Below, one piece after another: positions 1 to 13,979 of a stretch of DNA of 64,000 bases. The notes beneath the pieces are model-generated. The model ran no database searches. It was given only the letters and a program-made list of their open reading frames with translations, and was not told the DNA's origin. The DNA is taken from the NCBI RefSeq assembly GCF_024323335.1, contig NC_066580.1:439214351-439278350 (forward strand), written 5' to 3'. Origin of the DNA: Lathyrus oleraceus. Taxonomy: Eukaryota > Streptophyta > Magnoliopsida > Fabales > Fabaceae. How positions within the stretch are numbered: the first letter of the stretch is position 1; every line of letters starts with the position of its first letter. A program made the translations under genes and the position numbers.

Positions 1-430
1 TGTGAAAATCAATGAAATAACAAAATAGATAAAACAATGCATATCTTATATGATGAGAAGATATTTCTAAAATGAGTTGGTATGTACGAGTATTGGTAGC
101 AACAAATAGATCAAGAACTTTCGATATGGATATCCTTGAAGACTTCTTAAATTTCTTCTTTGATAATTCATGAGGATTTTCTCTATCTCTTTTAGTATTT
201 AGAGATGAAGCCAATGGGAACATAATTTCATGAAAAATTGTTACTTGAGAAATGTCATCAATGACTTATTTGACAGCTTCATGTTCCATGCCCTTGATTT
301 CATGAATCAATTTAATTTCAACAAGTTTTAAGGATTGAGGATAACAATTTAATTTCAACAAGTTTTAAGGATTGAAGATCTATCCATAATACATAGTTAG
401 GAGACACATGTGGTTTAGAGCTTGTAGAAG
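1..430. other. Left-edge spacer with a 37-bp tandem duplication
   Basis: No coding region is supported here. A 37-bp unit containing TTTAATTTCAACAAGTTTTA occurs twice in direct tandem at 308-344 and 345 to about 378. The segment could be the 5' flank, or the start, of the Athila-like LTR that ends at 6552; its left limit cannot be fixed from one copy. Confidence 0.5.
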
Positions 431-715
431 GTTGATGATGACTGATAAATGGTTTTCACATCGTTTATGTTAGTTATTTTCCTATGTTATTTTCTTGTTT
501 TTGTCCGATTTATTTTTGCTTGTATCATCTTTTATGTTGGGTAGTCTGTTTTCTTGGTATTTTCAAGTCTGAACAAGTATCACAGGTAAAAGAGGAATTG
601 AAAGAAGCAAAATACAGGAAAACAACATAGTTCCAATTTTTCTCATACATTTTTTAGAGAGCTGTTATGGGCGGTCGTAACAGCTGCTACGGGTTGTAGC
701 AGCCAAGATTCCATT

Positions 716-941
716 TGTTGAAGGGTAATTCAGTATTTTAGTATTTTGTCTACGTGTCATTATTCTTTGTGTATATAAGTAGTAGTGTGCTTAGCTATTA
801 AGTAACATAACTGTATGTACACAGCAGAGCAATGTGAGTGCAACCATTTTGCTGTAATTGTTTTAGCAGAGTAAGGGAAATTTGTTATTCTCTCTTCTCT
901 CTTTTCTTCCATCTTCATCTTCTTCATCTTGTGGACCAATA
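716..941 (+). repeat. 5' LTR of copia A
   Basis: 226 bp, aligned by eye with 5249-5475. It contains a TATA-like TGTATATAAG near 772-782, an ACGTG core just upstream, and a CT-rich 3' end. Scattered differences between the two LTRs suggest an old insertion. Confidence 0.9.
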
Positions 942-943
942 AT

Positions 944-956
944 TCGTATCTAGAGC
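944..956 (+). other. Primer binding site of copia A (tRNA-iMet type)
   Basis: TCGTATCTAGAGC resembles the copia primer site TGGTATCAGAGC, with one substitution and one inserted base. It starts three bases after the LTR end. Confidence 0.6.
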
Positions 957-1115
957 CCCGGTTCGGATTCACAGGGAAACACGAGTGGACGGTGAGACAT
1001 TGGATGATTGATTTCGTTTCTTGAATTCATGTTGAATTTCTGAATCAAAATTGTAACAAAATCACATTTTTTGATTTTGCGGGATTGAGATATATTAGTG
1101 TTTGGTGAGATATGA

Positions 1116-4100
1116 GTGATTTGCACAAGGTTGAAGATGAACATAAACGGTAATATGAGTACTAAGCTTCTAGTGTTCGATGGTAAGAACTGGAATTATT
1201 GGATGATTCAAATGCATGTGTTGTTTGACACTCAAGATGTTCTTGATCTCGTCAATGACGGTTATGTTTTGATTGCACTTCCAAAAAATGCAATGGATGC
1301 ACAGAGGAATGCTCAACATGATATGAGGAAGAAGGACCAAAAGGCGTTGTTCTACATCCATCAGTGTGTGGATGTGAACATGTTTGAGAAATCACTGATT
1401 CAACGACGATGAAGGTTGTGTGGGACACACAGGTACGGTGCTATGGCGGTGATGCATCAGTGAAAAATGTAAAGCTTCAGTCTCTATGTAAGCAGAATGA
1501 GAATCTCAATATGAAGAACAATGAGTAGGTACCTAACTACATCTCTAGAGTGATTCTGATCACAAATGAGATGAAGTCGTATGGAGAAACTCTCTCTGAA
1601 GAAAGTATTATTGAGAAGGTACTTAGATCTATTACTCCTCAGTTTGATTACATTGTGGTAGCAATTAAAATTCTAAGGATCTTAGAACCATGAGAATTGA
1701 AGAGCTGCAAAGTAGTCTAGAGGTACAAGAGTTACGTCTGACTGAGAGAAACTCTGAAATGGAGGTAGAGCAGCAGGCTCTGAAAGCAACTTCTGGTAAG
1801 AAATATCAGAAACAATATTGGTCAGAATCCAGGAAGAGATATGATGGTATTCAGAAGTCAGAAACCTCAACTTCTGGAAGGAAAAAGAGTACTCAAAAGG
1901 GGAAGGAGATGTATGACAAGAGAAAAGTTTAGTACTACTGTTGTAAGAAGTTTAGCCACCCCGCTGTTGATTGTTAGTCAAACAAGGAAAGGAAGTCAGA
2001 AGAAGCAAATATATCCAGAGGAAATTCTGATGATGTATCTGTGCTATTAATAACTTCTGAATCTGATGATGCGTATTTGATAGACTGGTGGTACATGAGC
2101 ACTGGCTGCTCAAATCATCTTTTTGGAAATAAGAAATAGCTGATTGACTTTGACTCTGGTAAGAGGACAAAGATCAGATGTGCTGATGATAAATACCTCA
2201 ATGTTGAAGGTATGAGAAATGTCAGAGTAATTCTGAATAATGGTAAAACAACATCGATTCAGAATGTGTGGTATGTTCCTGACATGAAAAGCAATATGAT
2301 GAGTGTAGGTCAATTAATTGAGAAAGGTTTTTCAGTTACTATGAAGGACAATCTTTTAAAGTTGTATGACTGTAATCAAAAGATGATTATGAATTCGGAA
2401 TATGGAAGGAATAGAACATTTAAAATGGATGTTAAAAGTGCAGACTCTGAATGCCTTAGTGCAATAAGTGTTGTGAAGGAAAGTGAGATGTGGAACAAAA
2501 GATTTGGTCATCTGAACTTCAGAAGCTTAGGACATATGAATTCAAAGAAGATGGTACATGGAACTCATACGATTAAGAAGCCAGAGAAGTCATCCAATGT
2601 GTGCACGAGAGAGAAGAAACCAAGATTGCCATTTGCATATGAAATGTATCCAAGAGCAAAGCATGCTCTGGGTGTGGTGCATTCTGATGTGTGTGGACAA
2701 TTTCCAGTATCTTCACTTTGAGGGAATAAATACTTTATGTAATTTGTTGATTAGTTCACAAGAATGACATGGGTATCCCTTATAAATTTTAAACACGAGG
2801 TGTTTACTGAGTTCAAGAAATTCAGAATCAAGGCTGAGAACCAAAGTGGTCAGAAGCTGGAAGTTCTCAGAACTTGGTGGAGGTGAATATAACTTTACAG
2901 AGTTCAGAAAGTTATGTGAGGAGAATTTAATTGAGTATGTGGTGTATGCTTCATACACTCCTTAACATAATAGTCTTGCTGAAAGAAGAAATCAAACTTT
3001 GCTTGATATAACAAGGAGCATGCTGAAAGAGAAGAAACTACCTCACACCTTATGGGGAGAAGCTGTTGCCACCTCAACATATGTGTTCAACAAGTCTCCA
3101 ACCAAGAAGCTAAGGAAATTATTCCTTTAGAGAAGTGGACTGGAGATAAGCAAAGCGTGAGCCATATGAAGGTGTTTGGTTCTGTTTGTACAAACATGTT
3201 CCAGATGCTAAGAGAAGGAAGTTGGATGACAAAAGCATATTTATGTTGCTTATATGGTACCATAATACATGTGCTTATAAGCTTTACTGTCCTATCACTA
3301 ACAAGGTTTAATTCAGCAGAGATGTTATTGTGAAAGAATAAAAAACATAGGATTGGAGTAAATCTCAATCCAACTCTGGTGTAGAATTTACCTCTGAAGA
3401 TACTTCAGAATCTGAATGTTCTGAAGATGAGTCATAATCATAAGATGATTCTGAAGGTGACTCTGAAGGAGAGTCTAACTCTGAAGGTGAATCTGATTCT
3501 GATCCAAATTCTGATAATGATTCAGACTCTAGTGGAGATCCGAATTCTGGGAATATTTCAGACTATGAAGGTGGTACTTCTGAGGTTCTAGGATCTAATA
3601 CTTCTCTAGTGTCCGAAGGATATTCTGAACATGTTTAGAGGCCACAAAGAATCATACGAATACCAAGAAGGTTTGCAGAGTTTGACATGATACATGATAC
3701 TAAAGTAGTCTCTGAAGGAGAATTCATTTAGTGTTCCATGTTAGTAGACTCTGAACCAATGAGTACAAAATAAGCGCTCAAGAAGAAAGTGTGGCTGAAG
3801 TCCATGGAAGAATAACTTAAGGCTATAGAAAGAAACAAGACTTGGGAGTTGACTAAGCTTCCAAAGGACAAGAAAGCCATCAACGTTAGATGGGTTTTCA
3901 AGGAGAATATGAAGCTAGGCGGATCAATCGGAAAACACAAAGCAAGGTTAGTGGCAAGAGGTTTTCTATAGAACCATGGGTTAGACTACTTTTAGGTGTT
4001 TTCTCCTGTAGCGAGACATGAGACAATCAGATTGGTAATTGTGATAGCTGCTAACAAAAATTGGCCTATGATGCATTTAGATGTGAAATCTGCATTTCTG

Positions 4101-5225
4101 AACGATCCATTACAGGAAGAGGTATACGTCTCACAACCTTCTAGATTTGAGAAAAAGAATCGGGAAGGGATGGTGTACAGGTTACATAAAACGTTGTATG
4201 GACTAAAACAATCTCCTAGAGCTTGGAATTTGAATATTGATTCATTTTTCAAGCTCCAAGGATTTAGAAAGTGTGAGATGGAGTATGGAATTTATGTTCG
4301 ACATACTCCTAAAGGAGATTTGATTCTGGTGTGTCTCTATGTTGATGACATATTTCTAACAGAGAGTTGTGAATATGAGATAGCTTCAAGAAGGTGCAAA
4401 TGAATGAGTTTGAGATAACTGATCTAGGAAAGATGACATATTTCCTAGGATGAAGTTTATGTACTATGAGAAGGGTATCATTTTGCATCAACTGAAATAT
4501 GAAATTGAGCTTCTGAAGAGATTCGAGCTGTTGAATTGTAAGGTTGATGTCACACCTGCAGAAACAAATTACAAATTGGATTCTAATTCTGAAGGTGATG
4601 ATGTAGATGCTACAACTTTCAAGCAGTTAGTTGGATCTCTTAGGTATTTGTGTAATACCAAACCTGACATTTACTATATAATTGAAATGGTTAGTAGGTT
4701 CATGAGTAAACCTAAGTGGTCTCATTACCAAGATGTTTTCAGGCTAATTCAGAGCTGACGTGTTACTCAAAATCTGATTGGTATGGAGACAGAGTTGACA
4801 AAAGAAGTACTTATGAATATTTGTTTAAGTATCTGAGAAGTCCTAATTCTCGGTGTTCCAAGAAGCAACTAGTTGTTGCTTTGTCAACCTATGAAGCATA
4901 ATATATTGCTGGTATTGTGGCTGCATATCAAGCTGCTTGGCTTCTGATTTTACTGCAGGATCTGAAGATCAAGGTAAACAAGCCTCTGAAGCTAATGATT
5001 AATAACAAGCATGCAATCAATCTTGCTAAGAACCCAATGCTGCATGGGAGAAGCAAGCATATTGAGACTAAGTATCATTTTCTGAGAAGTCAGGTTCATA
5101 ATGGAGTGCTAGAAGTTATTCACTGTAGCACCCAGAAGCATCTGAAAGATGTTCTGACGAAAGCGATCAAGACTGATCAATTTCTCCACTTGAGGGATGA
5201 AATTGGTGTTATTAGTTTTGATTAG
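1116..5225 (+). pseudogene. Broken gag-pol polyprotein of copia A
   Basis: Copia domains are recognisable in order. Gag (about 1160-1930) carries FDGKNWNYWMIQM. A decayed zinc-knuckle region follows, then protease (2080-2330) and the GAG-pre-integrase segment (WNKRFGHLNF, about 2490-2530). Integrase (2680-3330) is split by stops. A Ser/Asp/Glu-rich linker made of repeated S-E-G and S-D-S units fills 3370-3640. RT (3770-4500) still has YVDD at 4338-4349 and LYGLKQSPRAW near 4195. RNase H runs from about 4760, and the end reads DVLTKAIKTDQF before the stop at 5223-5225. The protease active site reads S-T-G instead of D-T-G (Ser codon 2098-2100). Stops and frameshifts occur in nearly every domain. 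Confidence 0.92.
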
Positions 5226-5239
5226 TTAAATCCTGAATT

Positions 5240-5248
5240 AAGAGATGG
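5240..5248 (+). other. Polypurine tract of copia A
   Basis: AAGAGATGG lies directly before the 3' LTR start, the place where plus-strand priming occurs in LTR retrotransposons. One T interrupts the purines. Confidence 0.55.
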
Positions 5249-5475
5249 TGTTGAATGGTGATTCAATATTTTAGTATTTTGCCTACGTGACATTATTGTT
5301 TTATGTATATAAGTAGTAATATGCTTATCCATTAAGTAACATAACAGTCTGTACACAGTAGAGCAATGTAAGTGCAGCCATTTTGCTGTAACCGTTTTAG
5401 CAGAGTAGCGGAAGTTTGTTATTATCTCTTCTATGTCTTCTTCCATCTTCATCTTCTTCAACTTGTACACCAACA
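5249..5475 (+). repeat. 3' LTR of copia A
   Basis: 227 bp, starting TGTTGAATGG and ending CACCAACA, matching 716-941. The target duplication CCATT follows at 5476-5480. Confidence 0.92.
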
Positions 5476-6558
5476 CCATTGCCATAGTATTTCCTAGAGG
5501 CTTGCCACGGGCGACCGTAGCGGATGTTATGGGCCGTAGCAGGTGTGTGCATCTCCCCGATTTTTCTTTCCTTTTTCGGATCTCTTTCTGTTGTTTTGGA
5601 ATTTCTGTTGTATATGATATTTAATAAACTCTTTTGGTGGGCATTGAACACGAACTAAGGCATTCCTCATTTAGAATTTTCTATATAAACTCATGGTTTG
5701 CATGAGTTTAGGGGAGCTATTATTTTTTTGTTTTACGTATTATTTTCGGTCATTGCAATTATTGTACTTAAGTCTCCTTGAAGCATCTCATTATTATTAT
5801 TCAAGTTACTTTGTTTTTCACCAGGTCTTATTTACTCCATTGTTATAGATCAATTTTTACTGTTAATTAGGATTGCCAATTTGATATATGTTTTGTTTGT
5901 GATGTTTCTCACTATGAGTGAATAGTCTTTTAGGGACTAAGGATCATGGGACTTGTCTCATGACATATCCATGAGAACTCTTACAAATAGATTACGAGAA
6001 ATTTGTTTACATGTTATTTTAAAATTTGATTTTTAAAACTATATCTTTTACAAAAGTAAGGATTACCCGGATACTAATCATATACTGAAAGGGTATGTTT
6101 TAGTAATCGAAAGCAGATTATTAAACAGTTGAGTACGAGTCATGAAAGTGTTCAGACTCAGTTGAGAAAAGTTCCAATTTTTATATCCATGCGAAAAAGG
6201 AACTTTGATGAATGATTCGGGCTAGCAAGAGCAGACCAATTATTTATCTTAGACAAGAAAACACACTGACGAAAGTAGGTGTTCTCCATATTTATCTATT
6301 TTTCTATAATCATACAAAATTTATGGTAATTGAAATTAAGGAACATAATGATATGTCTAAGCAGGAATCATGAACCATAGGTCTTGTTTGTCTTATAATT
6401 TTTATCTCATTTTAATTTAATATAAAAACCAATTTTCACTCGCCCTAGATTTACACATATAGAATAGGATTCAATATTCAACATTTGGTCTATGTGGTTC
6501 AATAACCTATTTCTTATACTACTTCACATTGTCGTACACTTGCAGCGTGTCAAGTTTT

Positions 6559-6576
6559 TAGCGCTGTTGTCGGGGA
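6559..6576 (+). other. Primer binding site of the Athila-like element (tRNA-Asp type)
   Basis: TAGCGCTGTTGTCGGGGA differs at only a few positions from the primer site TGGCGCCGTTGCCGGGGA known for Athila elements and complementary to the 3' end of tRNA-Asp. Confidence 0.75.
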
Positions 6577-7010
6577 CCAACTGTGTTTGATATTGATTAT
6601 TTTATTTATTATCGTAGAGATTATATCACATTTTTATTTTTCTGTTGCTATAGTTCTCTCGCTACCCTTGTATGCAAAGAACTCATTTTGCTGATAATTT
6701 AGTCGATCATGCAAACAAAATCGAGTGTTTCTTGCACGAGAGACGCTGAAATCTAAGACATCAAAAGATGGTTGAACCAATAGTTGACGCTAAGCCTCTC
6801 AAGGACTATGTGATTCATACTGATGAGGAACCTCATAGTAGCATTGTGCATCTTCCCATAGCGGTAAATAATTTTGAACTCAAACCATCATTGATAAGCA
6901 CGGTTCAATAGGACCAATTCTCAAGGTTACTTTCGGAAAACCCGAATATGCATCTATCTATTTTTGTTGATAATTATGGTCACAAGGGATAACATGATAT
7001 TTTCTATATT
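6577..7010 (+). pseudogene. Athila-like leader and N-terminal gag remnant
   Basis: The plus strand from about 6770 to 6990 reads as a gag N-terminal part with the pieces KPLKDYVIHT and NNFELKPSLI, then an in-frame stop near 6910 and DQFSRLLSENPNMHLSIF. Spacing, order and wording fit the start of Athila-type gag proteins. Coding similarity is lost after about 6990 and a minus-strand gypsy remnant follows, so this element was truncated. Bases 6577-6770 are untranslated leader with nothing else visible. Confidence 0.6.
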
Positions 7011-7365
7011 TTAACAATGTACCTTCGATTCTTATAATACTTTTGAAATGAAGTATGCTACGTTTAGGGAAACCTCATCTTCTTGTACCAAGACGGTCTG
7101 ATGGCCTCCTTCAACACGTATAATTAAACAAAAATAATTTCACTCTCCTTAGGCCGGATTAGGATATGAGGTTGAGATGATACCTCTTTGAATTTAGAGA
7201 AGGACCTCACACTCTATATTCCATTCAAAGGTATCTTTCTTTATTAGTTTTTATAGAGTGGAAGTGTGATGAGAGGACCCGAAGAATAAATTTGACAAGG
7301 AAATTAACATCTTGTTTAGTCATTAAATCCCCAACTTTGTATTTGGTACCATAATATCGATTACG
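7011..7365. other. Spacer between two gypsy remnants
   Basis: No clear domain is seen on either strand. It may be decayed connection-domain or RNase H sequence of the minus-strand gypsy element, whose RT ends at about 7366, but no motif could be recognised. Confidence 0.4.
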
Positions 7366-9733
7366 ACCTAACACCTATTTTGATTTACTTTTATTCCCCT
7401 CTCAGTGAGGTTGTAACTAAATAACTTCCCAAACTTTACACTAAATTTAAACTTGTATAGGTTCAAGTGCATGTTGTGCCTCATGGTCTCCCTTAAGAGG
7501 ACCTCAATATGGAGTGTATGATTTGATTCCTCGTTAGACTTTACAATCATATAGTCCATGTCTAATTCTATCATGTCACCTATCTGGTCTTTAAAGATCT
7601 TTTTTATCATCCTCTAGTATACCACTCTTGATTTCTTGAGACCGAAGGGCATCACCTTGTAGAAGAAGTTTTATGCTTTTGTCATGAATGTTGTTTTTAT
7701 ATAATCATTTGGATCCATTGGGATATGGTTGTAACTTAAATATGAATCCATGAACGATGAGAGTTTGAATCCCGATGAGTTATCCGACAATTTTTCTTTG
7801 TTTGGTAGAGGTATGCGCCCTTATGACACATCTGATTTAGGTCCAAATAATCAGATAGTGTATTTGTGTTGGGTTATAAGCCCATTTTTCAAGAGATCCT
7901 AAATGGCCTTTTGGTTGCTTCAGCCTTCTCGGGTGATTGCTTTCACCGACGTTGGGTCAAATACAAAACATTTTTCCATAAACCAATAAGTGCCATGCAA
8001 CCTTTGGCATATGCTTGAAATTTCTCTAGCGGACAAGGAGAACTTTTTTTTTCTATAGGAATTTGATAAGTTGGTCTTCTACGGATTTAGGTAAGTAAAC
8101 CTCAATCTAGATGATCTTCGTGGGGTCTCTCTTCACAACAACCTCAATGAAGTCTCCATTGGGTTCAAACCCCCTCAATATTTCTCCTTGCCTCAAAAGG
8201 AAGTGATTCATCATAATCTTAGTCCTATTTAAGGGTTTTCTTCTCTAATTAGACATTTATCTCTAGTGGTCCCATAGACACATGTTCAACGATCTTGATC
8301 TCATTGGACGAATGATACTTTGTCACCGGGGCTAAAAAATATGTGTGATATGAAGGTGGCAAGAAACACAAAAGGGGGTTTGAATTGGATTTCTAAAAAA
8401 AAGCTTTTTCAAAACTAACTCAACAAAGAAATAATACGAATAAGAAAAATAACAAAGTTATTTTTATACTGGTTCGCTGTTAACGAAGCTACCTCTAGTC
8501 CATCCTACAAAGGTGATTTCGCCTTCCCGTGAATGACTTAATCCACTATAATCAAAACCTAATTTCAGACACCACACAGACAAATTGTCCTTGTCTTCTT
8601 GAGTCTATCTGACTAAAACCTAGTCACTCAAGGAAACCACTCAAACAGATTTGAGATTTACAAGTTGTGTTTACAAAGAATGCTTCTAAGAAAGAAGATT
8701 AACATAAGTTAATACAATGAATATATCTCACACAGTAACGAGAAAAAACTCTTGTGTGTTTACAAAACTATACACATAAATAATATGATTTCAGCAAGAG
8801 CGTGTGTAGTAGCGTAGTTATAAACGTAATGAATTAGTAACTTCTTCCAATCTTCAAGTCTCCTTTATATAGTCATATAAAATAACCGTTGGAGGGTAGA
8901 ATTGAAATATTGAATTGCAACAATCTCTTTCATAAAGGTTTACATATGGGAGGCAAAACGGTACAATAGTACTGTCCTTAGCCCACAAAATCGGGGTAGT
9001 GGAGAAAATGGTGATCTTGTACTCTTGACGCAAAACCTTTTGATCTTATCTTCTAATCTTTAGAGGCTTCTGATGAAATAATGTTGAAACATGTTAGAAA
9101 GATCAAGAGACAAGTTATCATAATCTTCAGAACCTTGGTCTTCAGAGTCTTGATACAGTTCCTCAGAACCTGGTCTTCAGAGTATTTAGAGCTTGTTCTT
9201 CAGAATCTTCAGAACTTGAGCGCAAAATCATGAAGAAAGACAAACCTTCAGAGGCTCTTCAATCAGAGTCGCAGTCAGAAGCTTTAACACGAACGTTCCT
9301 CAGAACCGTTGTCTAAGAGCTTTCTAGAACTTGACAACATCTTGTAAAATACTTGAATCTCCTCAGAGTCAGAGTGTGTTAATTCCAGAATATGATGACA
9401 TCACACGTCATTGCTTCAGAGTCATAACTTGTTAGCAAAACTACGCACTAGATAAAAACCATTAGTGTACCAAATTGTTCTCCAAAAAACCATGCATTGT
9501 TATCATCAAAACTAAAGGTCAGATGCAGAACCAAATCTTCTTCTAACATGAGACGCCTTTAAGTTGGTGTGAAACTTTAACTTCAAATGGATAGTTGAAG
9601 ATATCACGTACAATGCTACTAACGTTGGTCTTCCAAAGATAAAGTTGTAAGCGAATTTGATCTCAAAGACTAGGAATATGACCCTGATAATTCTTCTCTC
9701 TTTCCTTGTTCCAAACACCACCGGTAGCTTCAT
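7366..9733 (-). pseudogene. Ty3/gypsy (Tat/Ogre-like) protease-RT remnant, split by an LTR
   Basis: Read on the minus strand, 9733-9512 gives a gypsy aspartic-protease tail with the pieces LPVVFGTRKERR and NFIFGRPTLVALYVISSTIHLKLKF. After an LTR-like insert (about 8351-9510) the reading resumes at about 8335. It passes through RT pieces such as FFYKVMPFGLK and KIFKDQIGDMIEL, where the catalytic box reads MDYMIVKS (YVDDM in active relatives), and ends with GKLFSYNLTERGIKVN. Several stops interrupt it. One of the two catalytic Asp residues of the Y-x-D-D box is gone, so it is dead. The lineage call rests on wording shared with Tat/Ogre pol and is moderately sure. Confidence 0.75.
8351..9510 (-). 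mobile_element. SIRE-like copia LTR (solo or fragment), minus orientation
   Basis: This block interrupts the gypsy remnant and has LTR features on the minus strand: a TATA box TATATAAAG (plus coordinates 8873-8881) and an end at 8351 reading CTTGCCACCTTCA. The upstream part is full of CTGAAGA/CTCTGA words, as in legume SIRE/Maximus LTRs. No coding sequence or second LTR lies next to it. A target duplication was not found, so the upper boundary is uncertain by about 20 bp. Confidence 0.55.
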
Positions 9734-9930
9734 CACTACTACAAAATATACATTTGATAACACTAACTCACAACAGTTTTACAGTTAATTATGGTAATAC
9801 CTCATTTTTTATAGCGTTTAATTTTTTATATGTACGGAAAGACATTTTTGGCAATACCTCACAGACTCTATTGAAAACATTTAAGATACTTCATCTTCTA
9901 TCTCACCACGTGTGATTAGAGTCATGGATT
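9734..9930 (+). mobile_element. CACTA-like transposon end
   Basis: The segment opens with CACTACTACAAAATATAC, a typical CACTA terminus, exactly where the gypsy reading frame stops. About 20 bp of it (AAAATATACATTTGATAACA) recur at the CACTA-like end at 63527. A matching inverted terminus was not found downstream, so only one end, or a remnant, is present. Confidence 0.5.
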
Positions 9931-10869
9931 TATGAACATAAACTGTAAACAAATTCTATTTGTAAAATATTTCAACATTCTCAACTCATTTTCTAAAGAT
10001 TATACTTCATACATCAAGCCTTCAACTCCTTGTTACTTCCATTAATCTTTAAAAAATTTAGTACTTCAACTTCTCTAACTCATACAAAAAGGCAATCTCC
10101 TTGATCCTGCAATTTCATTGAGCTTGGAGATAAACTATTACTTTGAGTATTTTCTCCCAACTTTGTAAAGTGAGAGCCCCCATCTTCATTTTTATCTTTA
10201 CAATTTAAAATTGAAGAAACTGAGAGGTTAAGAAATTAGAGATTTTAGATTTTTATTAATGGAAAAGAAGAAGCTTGAGTTTAAAGTTTTGGAATTGGAG
10301 AAGAAGAATCAGTCATTGGGTTCCAATTAGTCAATAAACATTTTTTTATTGCCAAGAGAATTTTGGAACAGCTTGAGCTAAAAACTTTTACTTCCATCTC
10401 ATAGTACAGTTTATTAAGAAAAATCTCATTGTAGTTATTAAAAAACTGAGTTCAGGTTTGTGTTATCAAGGTATCAGTTGTACTACAATTTTAACTAAGA
10501 ATATAAATTAACTATAAAGTTGTGGACACAAGTGTTTGTATAGTAAAATACTAAATCAGTAATACAAAAAGTAACAAAAGATGGTTATCCTAACTGGTAT
10601 ATTCCAGTTTAATACTACATGCAGAGGGATAGGGAAAAAAAAGATGGGAAGCATGAAATGCGAATTTGACTATTAGAGTTGACAATAATAATTCAAAGAA
10701 AGCAAAGCATTAAAACCACCTTATGCTTCAAGGAGATCTAGAGTATTTGTCTGAAAGAACACCCACACAGACTCTCCAACTTCTTTACTAGCAAAGAAAT
10801 TATGAAAAGAAAGAAGGGGAGGGGAATACAGGTAGAACAAAGGGCAATCAAATGTTTAAACCTAGTGAA
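9931..10869. other. AT-rich region downstream of the ROP gene
   Basis: No gene or repeat could be supported. The right part, just below 10870, is presumably the 3' untranslated region of the minus-strand ROP gene; no canonical AATAAA was pinned down. Confidence 0.4.
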
Positions 10870-12790
<1,921 letters not shown>

Positions 12791-13347
12791 GTTCATACAA
12801 ACTCCCAACAAATTCGTAGCTCCTGTGATTATTTTTTATTTTATTTTGAGAAATTTGAAATGTGTAATGTCTTTATTCATTTCACGAATTTCTTGCATTG
12901 AAATTCGGATCCCAAATTAATTTGTGGTCACGGACATTTTCTTTTTTCTTTTTTTCTCTTTCTTTTCCTACTCTTAACACTTGTTCATTCGTCAAAGGAA
13001 AATCGACAGAATCTAATTAATTATTTGTGGAAATTTCTTTGGACATTATCATTTATCATTACACTTTTTAGATTATTATAAAAATGTAATAATTGTATAT
13101 TTACATTGAAAAATGATAAAACAATCATCTTTATTTTTATTTTTAGAAGGAGACACATCATGAAATCCTTTTTTAAGTCTAGTGGTTTAATGAATAGAAT
13201 TTAACACATTAAAGTTGGAGAATATTATCATATATGGGAGAAATATTATGAGTGTATTTAGTTTTTTATATTTTTGAAAAAAAAAAACTATTTTTTTAAA
13301 AGAGGCACATCATGGAAAAAGAATTAGTTTAATAGTTTAATAAACAA
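12791..13347. other. AT-rich spacer upstream of ROP
   Basis: No ORF, RNA gene or defined repeat could be supported. It contains homopolymer runs only. Confidence 0.4.
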
Positions 13348-13690
13348 AAAGCTTAATTGTAATTTTAATTCTTTTGATTTTATTTAATTTAATTTTGATC
13401 TTTTTATTTTAAAATCCGAAACTTTGATCCCTTATTTTCATTTTTTTATATTTTTTATTTCTCTATTTTAAAATTTGGAATTTTTTCCCCCTGTTTTTTC
13501 ATTTTTTTTCCGTTTTAAATTTTAGTCTCTTTCTGATTTGGAACTAATTTTTAGAGATTAGAAGTAAAAAATGAAGATATAGAAAGCAAAATTTTAAATT
13601 TTAAAATAGAAGGATCAAAAATAAAAAATAAAATGAAATGAAAATATGGAAAGCAAAATTTTAAATTTTAAAATAAAAGGATCAAAATTG
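13348..13690. repeat. AT-rich inverted repeat, MITE-like, with an internal duplication
   Basis: The left part (about 13370-13430, reading TTTTGATCTTTTTATTTTAA) is inverted in the right part (ATTTTAAAATAAAAGGATCA, about 13660-13680). The right arm is duplicated: AAAGCAAAATTTTAAATTTT occurs near 13583 and again near 13649. The arrangement could fold into a hairpin. Whether it is a mobile MITE is unknown. Confidence 0.4.
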
Positions 13691-13901
13691 AAAATGTATT
13701 AAGTGTTAATAGTGTGGGTAATAGTCCCACATTAGTTGAAAATGTGGACACTTGAGCATTTATAAGTGAGAGAACTCATTTATCTATTACCTTAAGATTT
13801 TAGATAAATATGTGTTATGTCTCTCACAAAGGTGTTACTCTAAAATGAAAAAATTGATGTAGATTCTTAATCTAAGATTCAATCTCTGTCTATAAAATAG
13901 T

Positions 13902-13979
13902 GTATTTTAATTGAAGTATATATTATGGTTGTAGATAAGGGTATTTTAATTGAAGTATATATTATGGTTGTAGATAAGG
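13902..13979 (+). repeat. Perfect 39-bp tandem duplication
   Basis: A 39-bp unit beginning GTATTTTAATTGAAGTATAT occurs at 13902-13940 and again, identical, at 13941-13979. No function is evident. Confidence 0.85.

Larger units (their letters stand above)
716..5475 (+). mobile_element. Complete but dead Ty1/copia retrotransposon (copia A)
   Basis: The element has two LTRs of about 227 bp, both starting TGTTGAA and ending in CCAATA/CCAACA. It also has a degenerate initiator-Met tRNA primer site after the left LTR, a purine tract before the right LTR, and a perfect 5-bp target duplication CCATT (711-715 and 5476-5480). Between the LTRs, gag, protease, integrase, RT and RNase H follow in the copia order. 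The coding region carries many stops and frameshifts, so it cannot be autonomous. It is inserted into an Athila-like LTR. Boundaries are firm because LTR ends and target duplication agree. Confidence 0.93.
430..6552 (+). mobile_element. Athila-like Ty3/gypsy 5' LTR, split by a copia element
   Basis: The right end is defined by the sequence GCAGCGTGTCA ending at 6552, followed seven bases later by a tRNA-Asp-type primer binding site, the arrangement known from Athila elements. Removing the nested copia element and its target duplication (716-5480) leaves roughly 1.3 kb, a normal length for an Athila LTR. The two flanks of the copia insert share GC-rich text such as CTACGGG and CCGTAGC, consistent with one interrupted sequence. 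The left boundary near 430 is a guess, because no second LTR copy lies in the window. Confidence 0.55.

Noticed and set aside
8345..9515. Target duplication for the SIRE-like LTR
   Set aside because: Candidate TGATA on the left has no matching copy at the right, so the boundary was left approximate.
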